This document shows, one piece after another, positions 7,829 to 14,045 of a stretch of DNA of 25,316 nucleotides (its first letter is position 1; the number at the start of each line of letters is the position of its first letter). The notes beneath the pieces were generated by a model that saw only the letters and a program-made list of their open reading frames with translations, did no database searches and was not told where the DNA came from. A program made the translations under genes and the position numbers. The stretch covers positions 1 through 25,316 of the forward strand of contig CAMIXP010000003.1 in the NCBI GenBank assembly GCA_946402785.1, written 5' to 3'. This DNA comes from an uncultured Caryophanales bacterium. Lineage in GTDB: Bacteria; Bacillota_I; Bacilli_A; RF39; UBA660.

Positions 7829-8722
7829 TTAGTTAGCAGCATTCATTTGAGCAGCAACTTCTTCAGCGAAGTTTTCTTGTCTCTTCTCAATACCTTCACC
7901 AACAGCGTAACGAACCATAGATTTGATTTCTCCACCATTGTCACTAACATATTTTTCAACTGTTACAGATGAATCTTTAATGAAATCTTGTTCAACTAAA
8001 CAATTTTCTTTAAAGAATTTACCTAATTTACCAACAGCCATTTTATCTAAAATATCTTCAGGTTTCTTTTCATTCTTTGGATCATTCTTCATTTCAGCTT
8101 TAATCATTTCTTTTTCATGATTAACAACATCTTCTGGAACTCCATCTCTATTTAAAGCAATTGGGTTCATAGCAGCAGCTTGCATTGCAACATCTCTTGC
8201 AACTTCTTCACTAGCTCCCTTAACAACTACGATAACACCAATTTTTCCACCCATGTGTTTATAAGCACCAAATGTTTCATCTTTTGCTTTTTCAACAACT
8301 ACGAAACGTCTGAAACTTAATTTTTCACCAATCTTAGATACTAAAGCAACTAATTTATCATTAATGGTTTCTTTTCCATCTTTGATTGCTAAAACATCTT
8401 CAACTGTTTCAACATTCTTGTTTTCTAAGATCTTATCAGCTAAGTAATCAACGAAATTTGTAAATTCACTATTCTTAGCAACGAAATCAGTTTCACTGTT
8501 AACTTCAAGCATAACAGCTCTGTTTCCATCTTCTTTAATTTGGCATAATCCTTCAGCAGCAATTCTAGATTCTTTCTTTGCAGCTTTAGCAATACCTTTT
8601 TCTCTTAACCAATCGATTGCTTTCTCTTGGTTTCCTTCACATGCATCTAGTGCTTTCTTACAATCCATCATTCCAGCACCAGTTTTTTCTCTTAATTCTT
8701 TTACATCATTTGCAGTAAACAT
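7829..8722 (-). CDS. tsf: Elongation factor Ts
   Basis: 297 aa, typical. The N-terminal UBA-like domain (1-50) carries VKELREKTGAGMMDCKKAL. The TDFVAKN motif at 78-84 inserts into EF-Tu to release GDP. The core and C-terminal dimer-like domains follow. It is the nucleotide exchange factor for EF-Tu. It follows rpsB as in most bacteria, with a strong RBS (AAAAAGGAGG), but a terminator-like hairpin lies between rpsB and tsf and could lower tsf output relative to S2. Confidence 0.97.
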   Translation of the reverse strand: MFTANDVKELREKTGAGMMDCKKALDACEGNQEKAIDWLREKGIAKAAKKESRIAAEGLCQIKEDGNRAVMLEVNSETDFVAKNSEFTNFVDYLADKILENKNVETVEDVLAIKDGKETINDKLVALVSKIGEKLSFRRFVVVEKAKDETFGAYKHMGGKIGVIVVVKGASEEVARDVAMQAAAMNPIALNRDGVPEDVVNHEKEMIKAEMKNDPKNEKKPEDILDKMAVGKLGKFFKENCLVEQDFIKDSSVTVEKYVSDNGGEIKSMVRYAVGEGIEKRQENFAEEVAAQMNAAN

Positions 8723-8753
8723 TTTAATTCCTCCTTTTTAAATACAATATTAG

Positions 8754-8777
8754 AAAAAGAGGATGTCTCCATCCTCT
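8754..8777 (-). terminator. Intrinsic terminator/attenuator between rpsB and tsf
   Basis: AGAGGATG-GAGA-CATCCTCT (8-bp stem with a GAGA tetraloop) is followed by TTTTTC. No good promoter is visible between it and tsf, so partial read-through is expected. Confidence 0.7.
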
Positions 8778-8785
8778 CAAGTAAA

Positions 8786-9763
8786 CTATTTAGATAAAGC
8801 TTCAACTAATTCGCTTTTCTTCATAGTAGAATAACCTTTTAAACCAGCTTCCTTAGCTTTAGCTTTTAAATCAGCTAATGTTAATGATTCTAAATCTTCT
8901 GACTTAGTTTCTTCTACTTTTTCTTCAACTACTTCAGTTTTAACTTCTTCTTTTTCTTCTTTTACTTCAGCCTTTGGAGCTTTCTTAGCAACTTTTTCTT
9001 CTTTTACTTCAGCCTTAACTTCTTCTTGTTGTTTTTCAGGTTTTCCTGCTTTATCATCTTCACTAATAAAGTCAAGTACTTCATTTCCATTAACTTCTGC
9101 AATTGCATTTGTTAATACACCAATTAATAATTTTACAGAACGAACTGCATCATCATTTCCTGGGATAACATAATCAACTACATCTGGATCACAGTTAGTG
9201 TCTACAACACCAAATACTGGAATTCCTAAAATATGAGCTTCTTTGATAGCAATTTCTTCTTTACGAGGATCAACAATTACCATAGCTTGAGGCATCTTCT
9301 TCATTTCACGAATACCTCTTAAGTTTTTATTTAACTTATCGTATTCTTTACGAATTTGGATAACTTCTTTCTTTGGTAATGCTTCGAAAGTACCATCTGT
9401 TTCCATTTTTTCAATTTCTTCCATTCTACGAATTCTAGAACGAATAGTCTTGAAGTTTGTTAAAGTACCACCTAACCATCTTTCATTAACGAAATACATG
9501 TTAGTTCTTGTAGCACTTTCTTCAGCAGCTTCTTGAGCTTGTTTCTTAGTTCCTACAAATAATACTTTTCCTTCATTTTGAGCAATTTCTTTCATTGCTT
9601 CATAAGCTTCTTCTAACTTTTTAACAGTTTTTTGTAAATCGATAATATAAATATCATCTCTTGTAGTGAAGATATATTCCTTCATCTTAGGATTCCATCT
9701 TCTCTTTTGATGTCCAAATTGAACACCAGCTTCTAATAAATAATTCATTGATACAACAGTCAT
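8786..9763 (-). CDS. rpsB: Ribosomal protein uS2 with acidic linker and C-terminal Rho_N/SAP-like tail
   Basis: 325 aa against the usual ~230-260. Residues 1-235 are a standard S2: MNYLLEAGVQFGHQKRRWNP, FVNERWLGGTLTNFKT and VVDTNCDPDVVDYVIPGNDDA. Residues 240-290 are a Lys/Glu-rich linker. Residues 291-325 (LTLADLKAKAKEAGLKGYST, then MKKSELVEAL) match the helix-extended-helix pattern of Rho_N/SAP-like nucleic-acid-binding motifs. S2 is needed for 30S assembly and mRNA binding. RBS GGAG lies 8 bases upstream. It is probably cotranscribed with infC-rpmI-rplT, since no terminator or clear promoter separates it from rplT. The domain call on the tail is by pattern only. Confidence 0.95.
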   Translation of the reverse strand: MTVVSMNYLLEAGVQFGHQKRRWNPKMKEYIFTTRDDIYIIDLQKTVKKLEEAYEAMKEIAQNEGKVLFVGTKKQAQEAAEESATRTNMYFVNERWLGGTLTNFKTIRSRIRRMEEIEKMETDGTFEALPKKEVIQIRKEYDKLNKNLRGIREMKKMPQAMVIVDPRKEEIAIKEAHILGIPVFGVVDTNCDPDVVDYVIPGNDDAVRSVKLLIGVLTNAIAEVNGNEVLDFISEDDKAGKPEKQQEEVKAEVKEEKVAKKAPKAEVKEEKEEVKTEVVEEKVEETKSEDLESLTLADLKAKAKEAGLKGYSTMKKSELVEALSK

Positions 9764-9793
9764 TTTTAAATCTCCTTTTCGTTTTCATCTTCT

Positions 9794-9846
9794 ACTAGTT
9801 TCTAAAATGAACCACCCTTAGGCACTCGATTCATCAATTCACTAGT
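9794..9846 (-). promoter_or_regulatory. Structured rpsB 5' leader, possible r-protein autoregulatory element
   Basis: Two nested helices can form on the minus strand. The outer one pairs ACTAGT (9841-9846) with ACTAGT (9794-9799). The inner one pairs TGAATCG (9827-9833) with TGGTTCA (9808-9814), 7 bp including two G-U, closing a 12-nt loop that holds GCCTAAGGG. It lies 30 bases before the rpsB start and has no T-tract, so it is not a terminator. S2 autoregulation through its leader is known in other bacteria; the assignment here is inference. Confidence 0.4.
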
Positions 9847-9855
9847 ATGTTTATT

Positions 9856-10440
9856 TTATTTATCTTCCTTTTTAGTTGTTTTCTTTGTTGTAGTAGTTTT
9901 CTTAGCTGTAGTAGTCTTTGTAGTTGTTGCTTTCTTTGTAGTAGTTGTCTTCTTTGCAGGTTTTTCTTCTTTTACTTCTTCTTTTGCAACTTTTTCTTCT
10001 TTAACTGCTTCTTTCTTAGCAGTTGCTTTCTTAGCATTGATTGTTACTTCTTTTCCAGCAACTTCTTCAGCTTTTTGAATCTTTCCAGCTTTTCCATCCT
10101 TAGCTGTTTTAACTAATTCAGTAAATGCCTTTGGATCGTTAATAGCAATCTCACTTAACATTTTACGGTTGATTTCAACTCCAGCCTTATTAAGACCTTC
10201 AATAAATCTTGAATAAGAAATATCATTTTGTCTACAAGCAGCATTGATTCTTGTAATCCATAACTTTCTGAAATCTCTCTTCTTTTGCTTTCTATCTCTA
10301 AAAGCATATTGTCCAGAATGCATTAATTGTTCTTTAGCAGATTTATATAATCTATGTTTACTACCAAAGTAACCTTTAGCTTCTTTTAAAACTTTCTTAT
10401 GACGAGCTTTTGTAACAGCTCCATTTCTAACTCTTGCCAT
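9856..10440 (-). CDS. rplT: Ribosomal protein bL20 with long Lys/Thr/Ala tail
   Basis: 194 aa; the family is normally ~118. Residues 1-117 are a normal L20: MARVRNGAVTKARHKKVLKE, then AKGYFGSKHRLY and WITRINAACRQNDISYSRFI. Residues 118-194 are low-complexity, with KEEVKEEKPAKK and then TTTKK repeats. L20 binds 23S rRNA early in 50S assembly and, in Bacillus, represses its own operon through the infC leader. The matching leader is present at 11203-11356. The tail resembles the N-terminal part of the 6393-7649 protein (PAKKTTTT runs). Good RBS (GGAGGAAG) upstream. Confidence 0.96.
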   Translation of the reverse strand: MARVRNGAVTKARHKKVLKEAKGYFGSKHRLYKSAKEQLMHSGQYAFRDRKQKKRDFRKLWITRINAACRQNDISYSRFIEGLNKAGVEINRKMLSEIAINDPKAFTELVKTAKDGKAGKIQKAEEVAGKEVTINAKKATAKKEAVKEEKVAKEEVKEEKPAKKTTTTKKATTTKTTTAKKTTTTKKTTKKEDK

Positions 10441-10466
10441 GTTTCTTCCTCCTTCTTACTTGTAGA

Positions 10467-10652
10467 TTAAATAATGTTCTTTAATCTATTTTGATCTGCC
10501 TTACTAAGGTTAGATCCCTTTCTGCAACTTCTATTGAAGCTTGCACTTTTAGCACCAGTATTGTGTCTACTTCCTGGTTTACCAATTACGATATCATTTT
10601 TTCTTTTTCTGATAACTTTTGCAGTACCTTTATGTGTTTTAATTTTTGGCAT
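10467..10652 (-). CDS. rpmI: Ribosomal protein bL35
   Basis: 61 aa, with typical MPKIKTHKGTAKVIRKRKN start, RHNTGAKSASFNRSCRKG and C-terminal LSKADQNRLKNII. It sits between infC and rplT in the standard infC-rpmI-rplT operon, 19 bp after infC, with RBS AGGAGG. Confidence 0.95.
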   Translation of the reverse strand: MPKIKTHKGTAKVIRKRKNDIVIGKPGSRHNTGAKSASFNRSCRKGSNLSKADQNRLKNII

Positions 10653-10671
10653 AATTTTTCCTCCTACTTGA

Positions 10672-11202
10672 TTATTTGTCTTTTTTTGGTATTAATAACA
10701 TAGTCATTGTTCTACCTTCTAATTTAGGTTTTTGTTCTATATCTGCTATGTCTTGTACACGGTCAGCAAATTTGTCTAAGACTTCTTTACCTAATTCCGT
10801 ATGAGCCATTTGACGTCCTTTAAAACGTACCGTAAGTTTAATACGATCTCCTTTTTCAAGATATTTCGTAGCATTTCTTAACTTCGTTTCAAAGTCTCCT
10901 ACGTCAATGACAGGTGATAAACGATACTCTTTAAGTTCTGACATACTAGCTTTTTGTTTCTTTAAAGCTTCTTTTTGCTTTTTCTGTTTTTCATAACGGA
11001 ACTTGTTATAGTCCATTAATTTACAAACAGGTGGATTGGCATTCGGACTGATAAGTACTAAATCAAGTGCAGCATAACCAGCTAAAGTCAATGCATCACT
11101 AATAGACTTAACTCCTACTTGCTCTCCATTAGGTCCAATCACTAATACTTCTGGAACCCGAATCTGATCATTAATCAACATGTTATCATTATCCTTTGCG
11201 AT
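10672..11202 (-). CDS. infC: Translation initiation factor IF-3, ATC start
   Basis: 176 aa from ATC at 11202. N-domain: MLINDQIRVPEVLVIGPNGE and LISPNANPPVCKLMDYNKF. A basic linker (YEKQKKQKEALKKQK) leads to the C-domain, which includes KGDRIKLTVRFKGRQMAHTE. IF-3 discriminates initiator tRNA and prevents 70S association. The start is chosen because GGAGG (11211-11215) sits 8 bases upstream of ATC and the residues after it align with other Firmicutes IF-3. The TTG at 11217 would overlap the RBS itself, and the first ATG (11181) lacks an RBS and would drop conserved residues. Rare AUU/AUA/AUC starts are a known infC feature used for autoregulation. Confidence 0.93.
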   Translation of the reverse strand: MAKDNDNMLINDQIRVPEVLVIGPNGEQVGVKSISDALTLAGYAALDLVLISPNANPPVCKLMDYNKFRYEKQKKQKEALKKQKASMSELKEYRLSPVIDVGDFETKLRNATKYLEKGDRIKLTVRFKGRQMAHTELGKEVLDKFADRVQDIADIEQKPKLEGRTMTMLLIPKKDK

Positions 11203-11356
11203 AACAAACACCTCCAATAAATAAGAAAAGCAGATATAACAATTTATATCCGCTTTAAAAACACAATATTATAAAAATATTATCATTTCTTCGGCTTTTA
11301 ACCTATCGCTATTCGCTGATCAGGTGGATATAAATCTCTTTCCTTTTTTCTCGACT
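11203..11356 (-). promoter_or_regulatory. L20-type leader (transcription attenuator) of infC-rpmI-rplT
   Basis: About 150 nt from the predicted start to infC. A terminator hairpin (11229-11254: AGCGGATATAA pairs with TTATATCTGCT, 4-nt loop, then TTTTC) lies just before the infC RBS. An upstream segment (GATTTATATCC, 11326-11336) is complementary over 10 bases to the left terminator arm (GGATATAAAT, 11242-11251), giving a mutually exclusive antiterminator. This two-state layout and location match the Firmicutes L20 leader, where L20 binding favours termination. Confidence 0.8.
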
Positions 11357-11362
11357 AGTAAT

Positions 11363-11391
11363 ATTTTATGCATAAATTGACGAAAAGTCAA
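11363..11391 (-). promoter_or_regulatory. Promoter of the infC operon
   Basis: -35 TTGACT (11386-11391), 17-bp spacer, -10 TAAAAT (11363-11368). A TTGAC-TTTTC-GTCAA inverted repeat overlaps the -35 and may act as a weak terminator for the preceding gene. Confidence 0.85.
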
Positions 11392-11407
11392 CTATTTTTT
11401 AACATTC

Positions 11408-11791
11408 TTACATGTCTTTGGCATATTCTTGTATTCTTTTTTGAATATCAGCAGCCGTAATCTCTTTCATAGAAATACCTTCTTGCACAAGTTCAGCCAA
11501 TGCATTGACGCACTCAATATAAGATACTTCTAAATTAATTGCGTATTCCCCATTATCATTTTTCACAATATTGACTCCATCTTTAACAGCTGGAATATCT
11601 GTTTCATAAGATGAATCAAAGTATGCAACACCCCTAGATTCTTTTCCATTTTTAATATTGAGGCATTCATAGTGAGCTTGTAAGTTCACTCCTCCGGATT
11701 CTAGTTCTTGTATCATTTCAGGATCACGAAATACTTCATAATCCATTTTCGTGAAGTAATAAATTGGAGCACCTAAATTTCTCTTTTCCAT
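11408..11791 (-). CDS. Conserved-looking hypothetical protein
   Basis: 127 aa, cytosolic by composition (no hydrophobic segment), acidic. Not recognised. It starts MEKRNLGAPIYYFTKMDYEV, has a probable beta-rich centre (SRGVAYFDSSYETDIPAVKD) and a helical C-terminus (about 90-127). RBS GCGGAGG is well placed. It lies 31 bp after the amidotransferase-like gene and likely shares its transcript. No motif indicates a function. Confidence 0.7.
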   Translation of the reverse strand: MEKRNLGAPIYYFTKMDYEVFRDPEMIQELESGGVNLQAHYECLNIKNGKESRGVAYFDSSYETDIPAVKDGVNIVKNDNGEYAINLEVSYIECVNALAELVQEGISMKEITAADIQKRIQEYAKDM

Positions 11792-11822
11792 ATTTTCCTC
11801 CGCAATTAATATCAGTATATCA

Positions 11823-12509
11823 TTATTTTTCGCAAAATTCTAAAAAAGTTTGAATTATTTTACGAGAATCTTCATCTTGATCATAACTAATCTCTGGATG
11901 CCATTGAATTCCTAAGTGGAATTTCTTTTCAGGTAAACAAATTCCTTCAATATATCCATCTTCACTTTCCGCAATAACTTGATAGTTATTCTCAATAGAA
12001 ACATGATATTTATGGAAACTATTTACCATGAGTTCTTCTTTTCCTAAGATGTCATAAAGAAGAGAATCCTTATGAATTCGAACTTTATGAGAGAATCCCT
12101 CATCTGACTCTTGGTTATGGTTAATAGACGTTTCATTTGGATATACTTGAAACTTTTCTCCATAGCAACTCATTAACTGCATTCCTAAGCAAATCCCTAA
12201 AGTAGGAATATCTCTTTCAATACATCTTCTTAATAAGTAAACATCAAATGGAGTAATCTTATTTCCTCCAGGAAATACAACTCCATCCACCATATCTAAA
12301 TAAGAATCAATCTCCTGTTTTTCTTTCTCTGTTAAATCAGGAAAATCAGGAAAATGAGTATCATAATAATCTACATCTTGTACTTGTACAATTGGCACAA
12401 CAAAAGCTCCTGCTTTTTGAAAAGTACGACGTACTTGTTCCGCTAAATATAAAATACAACGATCATCCGCTAAATGATAATATCGTAATGGAATTCCTAT
12501 CTTAACCAT
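11823..12509 (-). CDS. Peptidase C26 / class-I glutamine amidotransferase-fold hydrolase (gamma-Glu-GABA hydrolase-like)
   Basis: 228 aa from ATG 12509, chosen because AGGTGA precedes it; an upstream ATG at 12527 lacks an RBS. The catalytic triad is visible: Cys107 in LGICLGMQ, and His204 and Glu206 in GIQWHPE. VFPGGNKITPFDVYLL before the Cys and VNSFHKYHV between the triad residues are typical of the PuuD-like gamma-glutamyl hydrolase group. It probably cleaves gamma-glutamyl amide bonds in the cytosol. PuuD relatives usually have GICRG; here the Arg is Leu, so substrate is uncertain. It is divergent from the small plus-strand gene at 12578. Confidence 0.85.
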   Translation of the reverse strand: MVKIGIPLRYYHLADDRCILYLAEQVRRTFQKAGAFVVPIVQVQDVDYYDTHFPDFPDLTEKEKQEIDSYLDMVDGVVFPGGNKITPFDVYLLRRCIERDIPTLGICLGMQLMSCYGEKFQVYPNETSINHNQESDEGFSHKVRIHKDSLLYDILGKEELMVNSFHKYHVSIENNYQVIAESEDGYIEGICLPEKKFHLGIQWHPEISYDQDEDSRKIIQTFLEFCEK

Positions 12510-12577
12510 AAAATCACCTAAAATCATTATATCAAATCAAGGAAAATATGCTATAATAAATTCATGGAGGATTCAAT
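12510..12577. promoter_or_regulatory. Divergent promoter region
   Basis: A minus-strand TATAAT (12526-12531) faces the amidotransferase-like gene. A plus-strand TATAAT (12552-12557) lies before the small gene at 12578. Neither has a strong -35. The two -10 boxes are only ~20 bp apart, so the promoters overlap back to back and may interfere. Confidence 0.5.
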
Positions 12578-12853
12578 ATGTTAGATAAATATAAAGATAA
12601 AACAGTAAAACTATTAGTATCATCAGATTCAGGAGTTGCAACATCAACATCCATCGCTGGATCAACAACGATTTCATCAGTAATCCAAGTATTTGGAAAA
12701 CTAATTAATTTCGATAAGGATTTTGTAGAATTAGAAACAACAACCATCATCTACTACAACAATACACATCCATCAACAAGTAATGTAGATAATGAACAAT
12801 CAGCATCTACTCTAATCAATCGTAATAAAATTATTAGTATTTCATTAAAATAA
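12578..12853 (+). CDS. Small Sm/LSm-like hypothetical protein
   Basis: 91 aa with RBS GGAGG 7 bases before ATG. The chain has five probable beta strands. It opens KYKDKTVKLLVSS, then has an element GKLINFDKDFVELE reminiscent of the Sm1 pattern (V-x-G-x-L-x-x-x-D-x-x-x-x-L), a Ser/Thr/Asn-rich loop, and closes STLINRNKIISISLK, like an Sm2 strand (I-R-G-x-x-I). This resembles bacterial Hfq/Sm-like folds but with a long loop and no clear RNA-binding KH pair. It is one of only two plus-strand genes. It shares a bidirectional terminator with the convergent gene at 12880. The family is not identified with certainty. Confidence 0.65.
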   Translation: MLDKYKDKTVKLLVSSDSGVATSTSIAGSTTISSVIQVFGKLINFDKDFVELETTTIIYYNNTHPSTSNVDNEQSASTLINRNKIISISLK

Positions 12854-12880
12854 AAAAGACTTCAAATGAAGTCTTTTTTT
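12852..12880. terminator. Bidirectional terminator
   Basis: AAAAAAGACTTC-AAAT-GAAGTCTTTTTT is a 12-bp stem flanked by A and T runs, so it works on both strands. It ends the genes at 12578 (plus) and 12880 (minus). Confidence 0.85.
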
Positions 12881-13335
12881 TATGCAAATTTTTGTTCAAA
12901 ATGAATTTGGAAACTAGAATCTACTTCATATTCATCTGTCATAACAGGATTTTCATATAATGCCGTATATTGAACCCTTTTCGATTCACCCTTTAATAAG
13001 GTATCTCCTATTTGAATAGGTGTTCCATCTTCATAACATAATTCATAATGAATATAAGGATCTTCTTGATGAATCATTGTATCGGTAATCTTAACGTTAA
13101 CACCCGAATCATTCACGACATCAAATGATAAAGAGTAAGAATCCCCTACTTTGTTCATTTCTGCAGAATAATCAAGGTTTACCCCATCAACTCCATAGAA
13201 TGTAACATTATCGGTATATGATACATTATCATAGTAAATACCCTTATTTTCATAAGCATTACTTGATCCTAAAGTCATTATCAATCCAAACACTAATAAG
13301 ATTCCCAAGAATCCCATTCGAATATATTTAACCAT
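12880..13335 (-). CDS. Secreted TasA-like fold protein, divergent paralogue
   Basis: 151 aa with an N-terminal signal/anchor (about 6-27) ending SSNAYE. The body keeps the order of conserved elements seen in the three other fibre-like proteins of this cluster: VGDSYSLSFDVVNDSGVNVK (equivalent to PGDFYDFTVDVINEGTFDAK), YELCYEDGTPIQIGDTLLKG (equivalent to YTVTYENGDAIAVDDVLAAG) and a final beta strand. It lacks the GYAxLSxxLxIxGT segment after the signal that marks SipW-type substrates, so it may be cleaved by an ordinary signal peptidase (S-N-A site) or stay anchored. It has its own promoter. It could be a cap, minor subunit or anchor of the fibre; this is inference. Confidence 0.7.
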   Translation of the reverse strand: MVKYIRMGFLGILLVFGLIMTLGSSNAYENKGIYYDNVSYTDNVTFYGVDGVNLDYSAEMNKVGDSYSLSFDVVNDSGVNVKITDTMIHQEDPYIHYELCYEDGTPIQIGDTLLKGESKRVQYTALYENPVMTDEYEVDSSFQIHFEQKFA

Positions 13336-13377
13336 AACCCCTCCGAAAACACCCTGTATCTCTCAATATGTGTACAT

Positions 13378-13406
13378 ATTATACCACAAAACCACAAAAA
13401 AAGCAA
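13378..13406 (-). promoter_or_regulatory. Promoter of the 13335 gene, nested in the upstream terminator
   Basis: TATAAT (13378-13383) and TTGCTT (13401-13406) with a 17-bp spacer. The -35 overlaps the T-tract side of the preceding terminator hairpin. Confidence 0.65.
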
Positions 13407-13428
13407 AAGGGATAAACCCTTTTGCTTT
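13394..13428 (-). terminator. Terminator after the TasA-like gene at 13448-14011
   Basis: AAAGCAAAAGGG-TTTAT-CCCTTTTGCTTT (12-bp stem) followed by T residues; it closes the sipW operon. Confidence 0.85.
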
Positions 13429-13447
13429 AATTATATGCCATATTTGA

Positions 13448-14011
13448 CTAATCAGTACCTCTTCTATATTGAATATAATTCATAGAAACACTAAAGTTGA
13501 AAGATTGATCTTCTGTTGGATACAAAGTAGTATCACTTTGAACTAGATATTCAAATCTTACATGAATTGTTTTCGTATCACCTGCAGCCAAAACATCATC
13601 GACTGCAATCGCATCCCCATTTTCATAAGTAACAGTATATGTGAAGAAATTAGCTTCTGTATCCGTTAAAGCAGGTAAAATAGTAATTGCATTTAATTTA
13701 GCATCAAAGGTTCCTTCATTGATAACATCCACTGTGAAATCATAGAAATCACCTGGATTTTCTAGATTAACTCCGAAACTAACATTTGTATTATCCGTAA
13801 TCGTAGGTGCTGTGGTAGCAGTAACACTACCATCTGTAATTTGTACATTTTGGAAATGTACATTCCAACTAGCCTCATCAATATCAGTTGTACCTTCGAT
13901 TGTTAAAGTTTCGCTTAAGGCAGCATAACCAATACCCATACTAAATATGAATAAAACTAATACAAGATAAATATAAGTTTGAAAACGACGTCTTTTAAAA
14001 CGATTTCTCAT
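13448..14011 (-). CDS. SipW-dependent TasA/camelysin-like secreted protein
   Basis: 187 aa. A basic N-terminus (RNRFKRRR) leads to a hydrophobic core (about 12-30), then the SipW-type signature GIGYAALSETLTIEGTTDID. The body is a beta-rich TasA-like domain with W-N-V-H-F, GSVTATTAP, PGDFYDFTVDVINEGTFDAK and AAGDTKTIHVRFEY. TasA/camelysin proteins are matured by SipW and assemble into surface or matrix fibres in Bacillus. It shares the WxxHFxN...GSVTATxAP block with the 16017-16559 protein, showing recent common origin. It lies in the sipW operon (sipW, accessory gene, this gene), with RBS AAAGGAG, and ends at a strong terminator. Confidence 0.82.
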   Translation of the reverse strand: MRNRFKRRRFQTYIYLVLVLFIFSMGIGYAALSETLTIEGTTDIDEASWNVHFQNVQITDGSVTATTAPTITDNTNVSFGVNLENPGDFYDFTVDVINEGTFDAKLNAITILPALTDTEANFFTYTVTYENGDAIAVDDVLAAGDTKTIHVRFEYLVQSDTTLYPTEDQSFNFSVSMNYIQYRRGTD

Positions 14012-14045
14012 AAGTCATGCTCCTTTCATATACTTATAAATGATA

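Noticed and set aside
9847..10116. Plus-strand Cys/Phe/Ser-rich frame resembling a small cysteine-rich peptide
   Set aside because: It is antisense to the L20 tail; Cys codons are the complement of Lys/Ala/Thr repeats. No RBS or promoter.
11217..11217. TTG start for infC
   Set aside because: It would include its own GGAGG RBS in the coding region; ATC at 11202 has ideal spacing and fits the family N-terminus.
12562..12750. Minus-strand frame opposite the Sm-like gene
   Set aside because: No RBS or promoter; the plus-strand gene has a strong RBS, a -10 box and a matching terminator.
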